DNA of 64,000 nucleotides from Holothuria scabra (taxonomy: Eukaryota > Echinodermata > Holothuroidea > Aspidochirotida > Holothuriidae): assembly GCA_037179385.1 (NCBI GenBank), contig CM074185.1, positions 12,842,866 to 12,906,865 of the forward strand, given 5' to 3'. This document shows, one piece after another, positions 36,197-47,417 of this stretch; position 1 is the first letter of the stretch; every line of letters begins with the position of its first letter. The notes below the pieces were generated by a model. The model was not told where the DNA came from and searched no databases. It saw only the letters and a program-made list of their open reading frames with translations. A program made the position numbers and the translations under genes.

Positions 36197-36362
36197 CAAA
36201 CCTGCGCTTCTCTTCCCCTGGCTATAGCCATGTATTTTTAAAGTCTCATTTGACAATAAGGTGGCAACAGGAGAGCAAGGACCTCAGGTGAAATGACTTT
36301 TAAAACTGAAGTCTGATTCCCTACATAAAGGCAGATCATAGAATGTATCCAGTAGCTATGGG
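36190..36362 (-). repeat. Inverted copy of the array-1 insert (family R14)
   Basis: From ATCACCCCAAACCTGCGCTT to GAATGTATCCAGTAGCTATG. It is nearly identical, inverted, to 25233-25411, about 11 kb away. It abuts and slightly overlaps the right end of the GATTACAAT-rich element, sharing TTTGGGGTGAT. Confidence 0.85.
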
Positions 36363-36369
36363 AAGAAGG

Positions 36370-36843
36370 AGGGGTTGGATGAACCAGAAATTTAACAAAA
36401 GGATGAATATGACCTAGTTTCCATTTACAGAAAAAAATTCTCCTTGTTCAAATTAGTTCATGGCTGTTAATGTGGAAAATGAATTCCAGCGTAAGCTTGC
36501 TAGATCCTAATGATCCCCAAAAGGCCTAACAAAGGCCAACGTTAGAAAGGAAACTAATAATCGCATTTGGTAGAAAATGGGTTATCATGATGCTAAAAAG
36601 GTCCACGGAAGAAATCCTAAAGAAGATGTATCTTAGGGCAAATAACATCCAACATAATAAAAATATAGCCATCAGACAGCTAAAAAAGAGGGAATATAAA
36701 TTAAAAAATGATTCAAATAGTGGCCAGACAGCAAAAAGTTTAAACATGAGTTAGGTAATATGGAGAAGGAAGACATGAGTGTAGGATGCCTCTGCTGGTA
36801 GGGTCCCCACAATTGTTTTATTAGTTTTCCAGACAGTAAGTAA
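36370..36843. other. Non-coding stretch
   Basis: No feature recognised. Confidence 0.4.
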
Positions 36844-36845
36844 AG

Positions 36846-37097
36846 GTATACACGAATCCGGACAGCAAGTGATGGTCTGATTTCAGTCGGCCATAAGTGG
36901 GGTCCATCACCTTTGAATCTTTCAATTTCCTTGCTTACCTCTATCATGGATGGTTGTACATTAATTTGTCCAAGTTCATTAAATATGAGGGTTTGAAAAT
37001 CATGTAAACAATAAACAAAGACGGTTTTAGGCTGATGGACCCCACTAAAGGTGGCCTACAGTCACTTAAAACAAGCGCTAATCGGATTCGTCTATAC
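36846..37097 (+). mobile_element. MITE family M3, copy 2
   Basis: About 250 bp with inverted ends GTATACACGAATCCG and CGGATTCGTCTATAC, differing at one base in 15. It can be read as a TA target with CACGAATCCG-type ends (Tc1/mariner-like). It aligns with 16946-17209. No transposase is present. Confidence 0.78.
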
Positions 37098-37099
37098 AT

Positions 37100-38230
37100 G
37101 GTTTCCTTAGGGTGATAGGAAGAAGGTTAGGACCAAAGACCAAAACAGCTAGACCCTGCCTTTTGAACAACAAAAATATTACCTTTTTTCCTACCTAAAC
37201 CCAAGTGGTTTGTCCAAACAGCTGCATTGATTGCAACGAGAAAACAGCCAACTAATAGCAGTTACTTGCGCTTTTAAAAGGTATTGGAATATTTTTTTCT
37301 TAACTCACAATTAAATTCAATGTCGGATCAATTAGTTGAATAAACCATGCATGATTTATGAATTATTTGAACAGTCAATTACCATAATGCCCAATAGCCA
37401 CAAGTGGACTAAGAGCTGTTCTACCATGTCAAATCTTCTGAGAGCCCAAAACACCTTGATGCCAAACTAAGAGTGCTATCTGCATGTACACGTACTGGAC
37501 TAGTACTTGATTGAATTTTTTAAATGATTCCATTCCAAAGTAGTATCTCCCAAATGTAGGAGCTAATGCATTCCTTCCTTCCTTTAAGCCAGGCTGTCAA
37601 GGAAGGAAGAAGGCTAGGAAAAGATCCCTTGGGGGATGAAGTGTCCTATGGGTCTTCCAAGATAAATAGAACCATGTTAGGAAAACCATTTAAAAAACTT
37701 GGAGAGTGCGCCGGAATAGCTGTGAGGATCAAAGATGATTGATTTTTTCGATTATGACAAGGAGGATTATGGAATCATTTCGTATCCTCTTTTGGCATTT
37801 GTGAGCTCAAAAACTCGGCCACTCTTCTGGAAGGAATAAAAAAAACACGAAGAGAAATCAGTGGTGATCTATTTAGAGTAACAGTAGAAGTTATTTGTTG
37901 GGGTATATAGATCACATGATGATATTCAAGAATATAGTTGGACAATATTTCTAAACAAAATGTATCATTCCATTTAGAGTGTGACTCAAATATCATTCCC
38001 ATATATGACATTTCATGCCATGGAATTAATTAAAGGTTGTCATACAGTTTCCTCCAGAAAATGATTTTTGGGAAAGTTCAGTTTTCAGTCCTACTTTCTC
38101 CAGCTATGTTATGAATGATCTCTTTCCACTACAGGCATCAAAAGATGAAAATGAGGTACAGGTGTACTCTTTTAGAAATAAAAATGGGAGCTCTGTATAA
38201 AATGCATCTGTCATACAGCTTATGTTCTAA
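37100..38230. other. Non-coding stretch
   Basis: No feature recognised in 1.1 kb. Confidence 0.4.
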
Positions 38231-38235
38231 CGGAC

Positions 38236-38415
38236 AGGCCTTGAATTTTGAGGTGTGGAAGTGCAATTCAAACCATCCCTTGCCACAAATCACTGTGGGG
38301 AGTGTGATTTTTTTGCTTACACCAACAAAAAGAATGGAAAGCATTGTACAGATCTACCAAAGTTTAATAAAAGAGCACACCTACCACACTTCTTCAATTT
38401 TGAGGAGTGAGATTT
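38236..38415 (+). mobile_element. R7-family element, copy a (right end missing)
   Basis: CAGGCCTTGAATTTTGAGG starts a segment homologous to 52363-52571. Shared blocks are GGGGAGTGTGATTTTTTTGC, GAGCACACCTACCACACTTC and TGAGGAGTGAGATTT. The inverted right terminus seen in copy b is absent. The plus-strand 100-codon frame across it is not a gene. Confidence 0.55.
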
Positions 38416-38419
38416 AAAG

Positions 38420-39070
38420 GTCACCTTTTCCTTGCTGGGCATGAAGTTTAATTATGGATTAAAAAATGTACCAGTATCAAATATTGACAAAAATATGGTA
38501 TTTACACACTTTGCTTGAAGTGAAGAAAAATCATTTTCGTTTAAAGGACATACCAGAAAAAAATAACATTAGCTCTGCAATCACTGAGGGAAGGAGGGGA
38601 GGGGAGAGTATCTGAGGACAAAAAATGTTTGTCATTCGTTTCTCAGGAGCCAATAAATCAAATTCTAAACCACTAACTTCCCCCACCTGACTGAGAATGA
38701 TAAAAGAATCAGTAAGATACTTAGCACAAACAAGACAATTTCTGAAGAAAAAGTGTACTCAAAAGCCCTTCGAGCTGAAGACAATTGCATGGAAGGCAAA
38801 TGAGGATGATCTTTATTCCAAAATGGTGGACATACTGTAGGGTTGAGGTGCTAAAACTAGCTGTATCCAAAGTGTGAATTAATTGGAGATAGATGTAACA
38901 TGGGGTAAGTAAGCAGTATGTCTGTGAAGTGAAATCAACTTCAATTAGTGTAGTCGACTAATTTTGTTTCCAAAATGACTCTTAATGGTTATGTAGCAAT
39001 TCTTTCTTCCTTAATTGTAAGATTTTTGAGGAGTACCGCTAGTTTCACCTAGAATATACTTAAGTTCTGA
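38420..39070. other. Non-coding stretch
   Basis: No feature recognised. Confidence 0.4.
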
Positions 39071-39082
39071 AATACTATAAAG

Positions 39083-39475
39083 CAGTGGTTCTCAAACTTT
39101 TTCAAAATACCGCCCCCAATAGGCATCCATGACTGATCCAATGCCCCCCTCCCACCCAACATGGCATCATATTTATTTAAGTCTTTGACTTTGAGCTTTC
39201 GACTTTTAATTTCAAGCACCAATATGACCCAGATAACTTTTATATTGGGTAAATTTTTGTCAGTAGTTGTTAAACCTTTCAGAGTTAGAAAGTCTGTGTC
39301 AACCACTCTGCAACCTCCTACTGCAGGTTCCTTAATATTGTTCAAATGTATCAGAACCTCCAGGGACCCCCTAGTCAATGCCAACACCCCCCCATTGCTT
39401 GCAAACTCCTCAGCGCCCCCTTGAAACTTTTCAACGCCCCCCAGGGGGCGGTAGGGACCACTTTGAGTACCACTG
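39083..39475. mobile_element. hAT-like MITE with CAGTGGTTCTCAAA end and 8-bp duplication
   Basis: 393 bp. The ends CAGTGGTTCTCAAACTTTTT and ...CACTTTGAGTACCACTG are inverted. It is flanked by the perfect 8-bp direct repeat CTATAAAG (39075-39082 and 39476-39483). CAGTGGTTCTCAAA ends are well known in hAT non-autonomous elements across animals. C-rich blocks (CGCCCCC) lie near both ends. No transposase is present. Confidence 0.92.
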
Positions 39476-39483
39476 CTATAAAG

Positions 39484-40258
39484 GATACTCAGAAGAATTT
39501 AAATAAGTCAAAAGTTGTGGGATTTAGCTGTTATTTCAAAGCAAATTTGGGAGGACTGCTTTAGCTCTGTAAAAGAATTAATTTTAAGTCCTTGTTATGA
39601 GCAACAATTTCATAAAAGTAAACTTTTCTATCATATCCCATGTGGCATAATAAGAATATAATCCATCAGTTTATTCTTATTTTTTCAAAATGGATCTCCT
39701 GCCACACAAAGCTTCCACCTGGCAGTGGCTATAATGACCTACACTAAATTGCAAGCTATATCGTTATGCATGTTGCTGTGAGGCAAATCGTTGCAGACTG
39801 CACTTACTTAAGTGTACAGTAGCTTGCATAGCTAAGGGATATATTGAGAAAATGAATAGATCAAAATTAATGCAGCACAGTGAATATTTGATTACAAAAA
39901 TTGCTTGATAAAAAACTTTGCAGAAATTACATGTGAAAAGGCCACCTAAATGAATCAGCAACTGGTGCACAGGCCATGCTATCTGGTGTTATTATGATAG
40001 CAGCTTTTCCTGAAAAAAGTTGCATGTCATCAGCTACAGTAGATATTCCTTAGAAAGGTAACATTTGAAGTGTTTTTTACGAGTACTGCGTAATACCATT
40101 CAATGTTGAAAACTGGAAATTTTGAGAAACTAAAGGCCTGAAATGTTCTGTAAAGATGGAAACATGAATTCAGTTTAATCTTACATTGAAGCTGTTGAAA
40201 ATTTCATCAGAATTTTACCTTAATTTAATTTTGTGATACCATGAAAACCACCTGTCTC
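39484..40258. other. Non-coding stretch
   Basis: No feature recognised. Confidence 0.4.
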
Positions 40259-40262
40259 TTAA

Positions 40263-40553
40263 AGGCCAACTTCTCTCACCCCAGACAGCTCCAATTCTCC
40301 CAAGCTACTTAGCTCCTGCCACAACAGACTGCCTCATCCTCATGATCCAGGCATAAATCTTAGTTTAATATTGCTTCACCGTGAGTAAGACCCCAATGTG
40401 TACATACCAAAACACTCTCAGCACAGTAAATGCTGTATAATGGTACTCTGCTTTTTTTTAAATTTTCTGTCAATTAAAGAGCTACGCCAAATAAAATAAT
40501 TTTGTATATTAAAACAAATATTGTACTTTGATGTGAGAATTGACTGCCTTTAC
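40263..40553 (+). mobile_element. TTAA-type MITE, family R1, copy d
   Basis: TTAA at 40259-40262, then AGGCCAACTTCTCTCACCCC. R1 landmarks CCAATTCTCCCAAGCTAC, AAAACACTCTCAGCACAG and GATGTGAGAATTGACTGCCT follow. The right TTAA is mutated to TTAC. Confidence 0.7.
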
Positions 40554-40750
40554 CTTAGGATGGTCACAAACAATGCAATGGGTGGTTATTTTAGTACATA
40601 AATGCATGTGATGATTGTAAAGGAATATTTATTTTACTAAGAATTATAATTACTCATGAATCCAGGTTGTCTTTCATGGTTAGGATTAGCATCCCCAGTG
40701 GTTGGAGAGAGGGTACAAACTACAAAGGAATGAGGGATTGTGTGCCTTAA

Positions 40751-41005
40751 AGGGCAGGAGCAGTCATCCCAAATTGAAGAAGTGTAGTAGACTGTCCAGT
40801 TTCATGATTGGCTGTTGGGAGTCATGTGACAATGTTTTTTTTCTTCAAATGTGAAATTTACCAGAAATAACTGCTTGGGTTTACCTTGAATATGCAATAG
40901 TGAAGTCATAAAATGTAATGAAAGATACTTTGAAGAGAAATAAGATGAAAATTGTGTTACTTACATTTTTCTTTAAAATAAATTTGGGGAGACTGCTTTT
41001 TACCT
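40751..41005 (+). mobile_element. R2-family TTAA-type MITE, copy a
   Basis: TTAA on both sides (40747-40750 and 41006-41009), with ends AGGGCAGGAGCAGTCATCCC and ...GACTGCTTTTTACCT, which are inverted with mismatches. It contains GATTGGCTGTTGGGAGTCAT then GTGACAATGTT. Relatives occur at 7300, 13085, 14282 and 46109. Confidence 0.7.
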
Positions 41006-41059
41006 TTAAGTTCATGATACTAGAATTCAAAAGGATGAATATTTTAGTCCTAACTTTTC

Positions 41060-41130
41060 AATAATACCTTTTCTCCCCCATGACACCAAGCCCCCCCCCC
41101 CCCATGACACAATCCTGGCTACACACCTGT
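41060..41130 (-). repeat. R6-family terminus, copy b
   Basis: CCATGACACCAAGCCCCCCC then a C run and CATGACACAATCCTGGCTAC then ACACCTG. It is the inverse of 22005-22040. Confidence 0.55.
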
Positions 41131-41357
41131 CCCAAAATAAACTTGCAATTACAAAATTTAATCCCTTTTTAAGACAATTTGCCTGTGTTATCAATTGCAT
41201 AAAAGGATTCCATCAAGAGATGCTTTTGTCAACTAAGAGCATATTTACTCCAAGATATTTCAATTTAATAATATCTTTGTCTCATTGGACGAAAATTAAA
41301 ACAAACCCATTACCCCTCAAGAAAGCTAAACACGGAGTTCACTGAAAGATTTTGGAT

Positions 41358-41668
41358 TAGTCCTATCACCCCTAGCAATTTCAATTCTCCTAACCTACTT
41401 ACTTATTAAAGCCCCTCCTGCAAAGTTCTATCTAAAACTCATCCTCTCGAACAATCTCAGTGTGTTGCTTCAGGTGAGTAAACTAGCCCAATAAGTAATG
41501 TAATCAGCTAGACCACTCTCAGTACAGTGTACACTGTGAAATAAGGCTACATTACTCTGAATTTTTTTTTTTTTTTCAAATTTTTGTCAGTCAAAGACCT
41601 AAGCCAATAAAGAATTTCTGTGGACTAGTACCACAAATAATATATTTTTGGGTGAGAGTTGACTGCCT
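41358..41668 (+). mobile_element. TTAA-type MITE, family R1, copy e
   Basis: A diverged copy. It contains CAATTTCAATTCTCCTAACC, AAGCCCCTCCTGCAAAG, TCAGGTGAGTAAACTAGC, CACTCTCAGTACAGTG, GTCAGTCAAAGACCT and GGGTGAGAGTTGACTGCC. TTAA lies at the right border (41669-41672). The left border is eroded. Confidence 0.65.
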
Positions 41669-41674
41669 TTAATA

Positions 41675-43325
41675 ATGGGCAGCTACGTACCTAGGGATGG
41701 ATACAGCTGCTTCAAGCATCAGGTCAGCCAGTGAAGGCTGGTAAACTACATTACGACCTCAAATAAGGTAAAAATTAACATTCTAAGAAAACTGAGCTAA
41801 ACTGCTGAGCACAACATGTTTTTCATGCTTTCTTTCACCTGCTCACTGCGTGAAAGTTCAAGTGACATTATAAAGACATCACAAGAAATTGAAGTTTTTG
41901 CAGAGCTGTGCAAATTTTTAAGCTGATGAAAGACATATCATGATGGCAGAATTCTATTGGTTGACTATGAAGAATGCTAGATTCTTTCACTCTAACATGT
42001 TTAAGAACAATCCTCTCTCTGTGTGGCCTCCCATCAAATTTGATAAAGAGGCTTAAGAATGTATTTAGAACGGGAAAGGGGACACAATGGCCGCATCTCC
42101 ATATTGTTACATTTATATTCCTGTATGTGCCTCTATAAACACCATCGGCTCAATTCACTACAATTTCAGTGAAAATCTGAAAAGCGGTTGATGGGTTGAC
42201 TAACCAAAAGCGTGTATTCTTCTCTCCCCACAATGATTGAACTGACTAGCACTGTATGATGGACTATATACCATACTCCCATGAGTGGAAAAGTTGGGAA
42301 GCAGGGAAATTCCTTCAAGGGAAATTTGGGCATCTTAGGGGAGATTTTGGAAGGGAATTTCCCTTTTTAGCTCAAGGAAATGTGAGGCCTACTATCAGGC
42401 TGGCAGGGTGCCGGGGCCTACCACAAAGTTTATTAAGTCTAAGCGGTAATTATATTAATTAATATAATAGTAACAACTGTACATATTTGTCTAACAACAA
42501 TATAGGGAGAATTGTGAGAAATTCTACTACCTTCCTTGGAAATAATTTTACTCCCTTCCTAGGAAATAGAGTACTGTAGGCCCATATGTTTCTGTAGGGT
42601 GCACCTTTAAATTTACAGTAAGTTGAAATTCTGCCAATAGTAATTTGAGGATAGTCCAATTAGCTAGGATACGGTAATCATGATTATTAGTGCAAATGCT
42701 GAACTATGTAAAATCACTCAACATGCTGAATTTATTCTGTTTCAGTAAGATTTTTATTTCCAACCTTCACTTTTCTACTGTCGGAGTTATTTTTGTAGTA
42801 CACAGCCAACCCCATCACCTGAAGTCAATTATTGTCACAGTACTGAGGTTCTATAGTTTCCAATTAGCTCACATGCAAATTTGCAAGATGGGATATAAAT
42901 AAATCTCCCTGTGTGCTCTGCATGCAGTAACTAGGATTAATCCCTGGAGCTGGATTAAGTGTCTAGACATGAGATATTATTGTCTGCATATCATCAAATT
43001 GAATTGTCCTATCATCATGCTAATTATGCAATTAGAAAAGAAAAAAATCAAGTGGATATATTCTAAACTAGACTAATACATCATAAACACACCTATTTAG
43101 CTGTATGTGCCTTTGATGGTATTAGATAGATCAACTTTTTCCACTTTCTTTCTTTTGTAAATACAATGTAATATATGGACCATATTAATCTCACGAACTT
43201 TTTCTCGATACTGTCCACACTCAGCTGATCACTACACAACTTTTTAGAAGCTGATTATTTGTCATCCTCTTTTCCAAAGCTCAAAATTTTTACAGATTTG
43301 TTTCCTTTTCCCAATGCCTTTATGC
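41675..43325. other. Non-coding stretch
   Basis: No gene or complete repeat seen. A perfect 20-bp AT palindrome lies at 42449-42468. Confidence 0.45.
42449..42468. repeat. Perfect 20-bp palindrome
   Basis: ATTATATTAATTAATATAAT equals its own reverse complement. It contains TAATTA cores like those bound by homeodomain proteins, but this is weak evidence in AT-rich DNA. Confidence 0.85.
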
Positions 43326-43332
43326 ATCACCT

Positions 43333-43624
43333 AACAGTGGGACCCAGGCAAAGATTCCCATTGAATCCCATAAGGTTTTTCAATGGGACTTAATGGGACA
43401 TTAACGTAATGTTCCACTAATTTCCATGTTGAATTAATGGGACGATCGATTTTCTAATTGACTCAATGGGATTTACAGTTGTGACTGTCCAAACTCCATG
43501 TTAAATCCCATTAAATCCAATGGGAATTATTGAGAATTCAACAGGATTTCAATGGGAATTTATGGGGTACCCATAAGGTCCCATTCAACAGGATTTACTG
43601 GGAATTTTCTCCTAGGGACAGTGA
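43333..43624. mobile_element. MITE-like element dense in AATGGGA / TCCCATT
   Basis: The left end (CAGTGGGACCCAGGCAAAGA then TTCCCATTGAATCC) is inverted at the right end (GGATTTACTGGGAATTTTCT then CCTAGGGACAGTG), with mismatches. In between, AATGGGA or its complement recurs about nine times in both orientations. No coding frame is present, and I could not settle a target duplication. Confidence 0.6.
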
Positions 43625-43629
43625 TGTAT

Positions 43630-44605
43630 TTAATGAAAATTCATAAAAAAGTGCCAAGTGCATAAAAAATAAACTCAAGATCAACTTAATTTGGGATAAA
43701 TCCAACTAACAATTTGACTGATGAGAACATAGTAAACAAGTGCAGTATAAAAGATATGACATACTGTAGGCCTAAAAAAATTGCAAGGTACCATTCTTTG
43801 CATACTAGAAAAACTCAACTTCCTATGACATTAACACCAACTTTTCAAAGGCGCCATTTCTACAACCTTTTTAGGACCACACATGAACATAATTACAATC
43901 TGCAATGCATATAGATATATATGCTACACATTTAATACATGCAGCTGTAGCAGCCTACAGACACATACTAATGTCTGATCATATTGAGGTCTATATAAAA
44001 CACAATTTTATAATTTTAGTTGGGACTAGCTGCATGAAAATAATGTTTATGTTCATTTTGCATAGCTTTACAAACAGCAGATCTACAGTAAATATATATA
44101 TATACTGAAAATATCCAGGTGCCACTGTATTAAATCTTTGTCTACCCATTCAATGCAACCGCACTGTCATAACAAACCCTGAATGAAAGGCGATACATTT
44201 CATTTCATATTTTCTCAGCTCTCAAAATAGCTTTTGAAAATGATGTTCACTCAGATAATGTAGGCCAGACTCTTGGCAAGTTCAAATTACACCTGAGTAA
44301 ACAGCTTGACAGCAAGCATTGATTTCCCTTTGAAATTTGTATGACAAAAACATGAAGCACTTTTAATACGTAAAATATACGCATAAACTTTTTATTTTAC
44401 ACAATTTGTACAACTGCTTTAACCAAATTATTTCCCATAATTTGGTGATGAACAGCAAGTACATTTTCCTACTTTAACAGGTAGTTGGTTGATCACAAGG
44501 TACAGTATGGTACAGTAGTGCCACTAAGGTAAGTAAGTACTGCACACCCTACAAGAACTGACACTGATGTCAGAACCAACCTTAGCAGACTGAATTTATA
44601 CAGAG
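43630..44605. other. Non-coding stretch
   Basis: Short (AT)n at 44091-44104. Nothing else recognised. Confidence 0.4.
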
Positions 44606-44610
44606 TGGCC

Positions 44611-44932
44611 ACACCAGAATTTCAAAATAAGGGGGCAAACTGGGGGCAAAGGATAATGTTGGGGGCAAAAATTTTCGAGCGCAGTGCAAAGCTGAGCCCA
44701 AAGCACCCATTCCTGGGGGATCCAAAGGGCAAAGCCCCAGGAAGCTCATAGCCATTAACATATCTGGATGGATAATTAAGTCTCTGAAGAGGTATTACTT
44801 TTTCTTTTTTTTTTTTGGTTGACCCAACTTGTAACTAACGTAAGTTGGGGAGCAAGTGGGGGGGGGGGGCAAAAAACGGGGGGGTCAAATTCCACCTTTC
44901 AACCTCCCCCAACTGTAGCGCTGCCACAGTGC
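44611..44932. repeat. GGGGGCAAA-rich segment, possible element
   Basis: GGGGGCAAA occurs several times near the left end (44630-44670) and as GGGGGGGCAAAAAACGGG near the right (44860-44882). Outer words AGAGTGGCCAC and GCTGCCACAGTG are weakly inverted. It could be a hAT-like element, but there is no duplication to confirm it. Confidence 0.35.
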
Positions 44933-44934
44933 AC

Positions 44935-46100
44935 AGATGTAAAAAAAAAAAAAAACAATTAGAAAATAGTTTTCCCTGTACAGAATGCTATCAGGTAATA
45001 ACATTTTACTATGTACACGTGGCCCCTAGCCAAAGGGAACAGGTAGGCTGGTACGACAAAAATACCCCACAGCATGCAGACAAGCATCCCCCTTGGTTTT
45101 TGACTCCCCTCCCTCCTTTCCGTACTAGTTTGTCTTTGTGTGTCTGTCTGTGTATCACATTCCCACTAAGTATTTTTATACTAGCTGGAAGAACAATAAA
45201 AAATTAAACATAAAATTTGAAAGAAAAATTTTGCAACAAAATGAAAATTAACAACTCATAAAACTTGACAAATAAAAGTGACTGACAAAAATATCACACT
45301 GTCCTTTTCATGTTAATCAGGAAAATTACTTTTTCTATGTTCGATTTATAGACAAGTACTTTTTGAATGTGCCCATTCATGCATATATACAGAATTGATC
45401 AAGAAAATAAAAATACAACTTTGCGCTGATGACTCGGTGACCAATTGCCCACATGTATATCAAATCATTATAAAGATGCAGTTTTTTAAAGGACCAGTTG
45501 TGATGTGCATATCACAGATTCCTCACTAGGACACCATAATTCATAAAATTTAGAGAACCATTTGCACCTAGTATAATATATACTGTAGATCTGTTTTCTA
45601 TTGAATACTACCATAAGTCTAGAAACTGTGCTACTGTACATGTATCACTGCTACTTAATAAACACAACGAATGAAACCTATGCAACCAAAGAAGGCATGC
45701 TGAGAAACTGAATCAACTTTAGCCACTTAAAATTCTCATTGCAGGTTCCTATAGTACATACTGTATGATGATGGTCAGCGCACACCAGACTGACCCAGAT
45801 AAAGTGTTGTTATTAAAGAGCTGGCATGCATATGAAACTATTCATCTGTCACCACTTATACTGTCATAACGAGCTATATATTTTTAAGTTGTATTTGAAT
45901 GTGGCCTCACTTCACTACTTGAAACAAAGTGTGCAAGATTCAGGAGTTGGAAGAATCTGACAAACTGTGAACTGGAGCCATAACCGTGGTTGTAACTCTG
46001 ACTAAGCATCTTTAAATCAGTCTCCAAGAAAGCACTCAAGGCAAATAAAGAAGGACAAACAAACCGAGATATAAAGAGTGACTGCATATTTGTTAATTTT
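44935..46100. other. Non-coding stretch
   Basis: Poly(A) at 44941-44955. No gene seen. The minus-strand frame at 45884-46183 runs into the repeat at 46109 and has no domain. Confidence 0.4.
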
Positions 46101-46108
46101 TCTTTTAA

Positions 46109-46345
46109 AGGGAAAAAGCAGTCATCCCAACTTGAATCAATGTAGTACGTATACTGTAGAAATCCATGACAAGAATTCCCCATTACCTACATTTACCCGA
46201 CTTGCCAATGGCAACTAGGGTAAGGAGGACTAGCCCACCTTATTTTTTTGTTGTGGGAGGGCATCTTATTGGCCCAGCATACCTTTTCAGTATGTCAGGC
46301 ATAGGTGACTTTCCATTTGTAAGGTCTCAGAAGTCAAGATGAGGT
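46109..46345 (+). mobile_element. TTAA-bounded repeat related to R2 and to 49393-49570
   Basis: TTAA at 46105-46108, then AGGGAAAAAGCAGTCATCCC (R2-like start). This is followed by GACAAGAATTCCCCATTACC, GGCAACTAGGG, CTTATTGGCCCAGC and CAGAAGTCAAGATGAG, blocks shared in order with 49393-49570. It is probably an R2 relative with a different interior. Confidence 0.5.
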
Positions 46346-46349
46346 TCAT

Positions 46350-47135
46350 GTCTACCAGGAAGTTGGGCTAAACAGATTTAAGAGGATCAGTTGTTTTGGA
46401 CTTTTCTAAATTCTGGCTAATGGGCATTTCCTGTAATGTCCTGTTATATGAATGGCTTTTCCTCCTCCTTAATTTTGAAATTCACTAGGAGTATATAGTA
46501 CTGCCATGGTTACCATCCATCCCCATTAATCAGGATTTTCCGATTTTTTAGAAGGAGGAAGAGATGTCTCAATCAATAATCAATCTCTAACAGTTTGTTC
46601 TGATTCTGTTGAAAATATATGTGAACTATTTTTACATCACATGTGACCGCTTTTTCTGTCATAAGCTGTCAGAAGAATTATGAGAAATCATATGACACCT
46701 GCATGGTCCAAAACAACTTTTTTACGTAACATAAATCCACATCGATTCTGGATAGGGGATGCGGACCACCACATGAAATGCATGTATGTATACTGCTGCA
46801 GGAATGTCATATTTTGCGAACAAATGCAGAGATAAGTACACACAATATATTTCTAGATAAGTGAACTAGGCCTACAGTATACCTGTTATTCATTGCATTT
46901 TCAACATGTCTTATCCTTCAATTCACTGTCATTGAAATACTGAAAGGAAAGTAACCGCAGCACCCCCAGGCCCAACCCACAAGGCTACCACCATATGAAA
47001 TGTCCCACTTTCACTCTGAGCATAAATGGTCTGGTGCCCTAACTTCTTGGTTTACCTATAGTTAAGAAGTATCATGCAAAATAAGTATAAAATTGTTATA
47101 TTTTAGCTGTCATTGTTTCAAAACAAGTGTGGGGC
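46350..47135. other. Non-coding stretch
   Basis: No feature recognised. Confidence 0.4.
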
Positions 47136-47138
47136 TTT

Positions 47139-47413
47139 ATATCGTCCCCTTTCTGGCATACTGACGAATCGCAAATTGGCGTAGTGACGAATGTGCAAAT
47201 TTGGCAATTTTGGCGTAGTGACCAATGCATTTTTTGCTGTAATCTGTTGACCTCTGCCTCAAAAATTGCAACGACTTTGTAAAATATATTTTTTTCTACA
47301 ATTCCAAACATAAAAACGATGAACATGGCTAAAATTCTTCAAATAAGACAACATTCGTCACTACGTGATTCTTGATTTTGGGATTCGTCAGTATGCCAGA
47401 AAGGGGACGATAT
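47139..47413. mobile_element. MITE with perfect 32-bp terminal inverted repeats
   Basis: 275 bp. Positions 47139-47170 (ATATCGTCCCCTTTCTGGCA then TACTGACGAATC) are exactly complementary to 47382-47413. Next to the left terminus come GGCGTAGTGACGAAT and GGCGTAGTGACCAAT. Next to the right comes ATTCGTCACTACGTGATTC, so the subterminal motif CGTAGTGACGAAT is repeated and inverted. The interior is AT-rich with no transposase; the frame at 47096-47326 crosses the end and is not a gene. The target duplication may be AT or TA, but the ATAT end makes this ambiguous. Confidence 0.92.
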
Positions 47414-47417
47414 GTCT

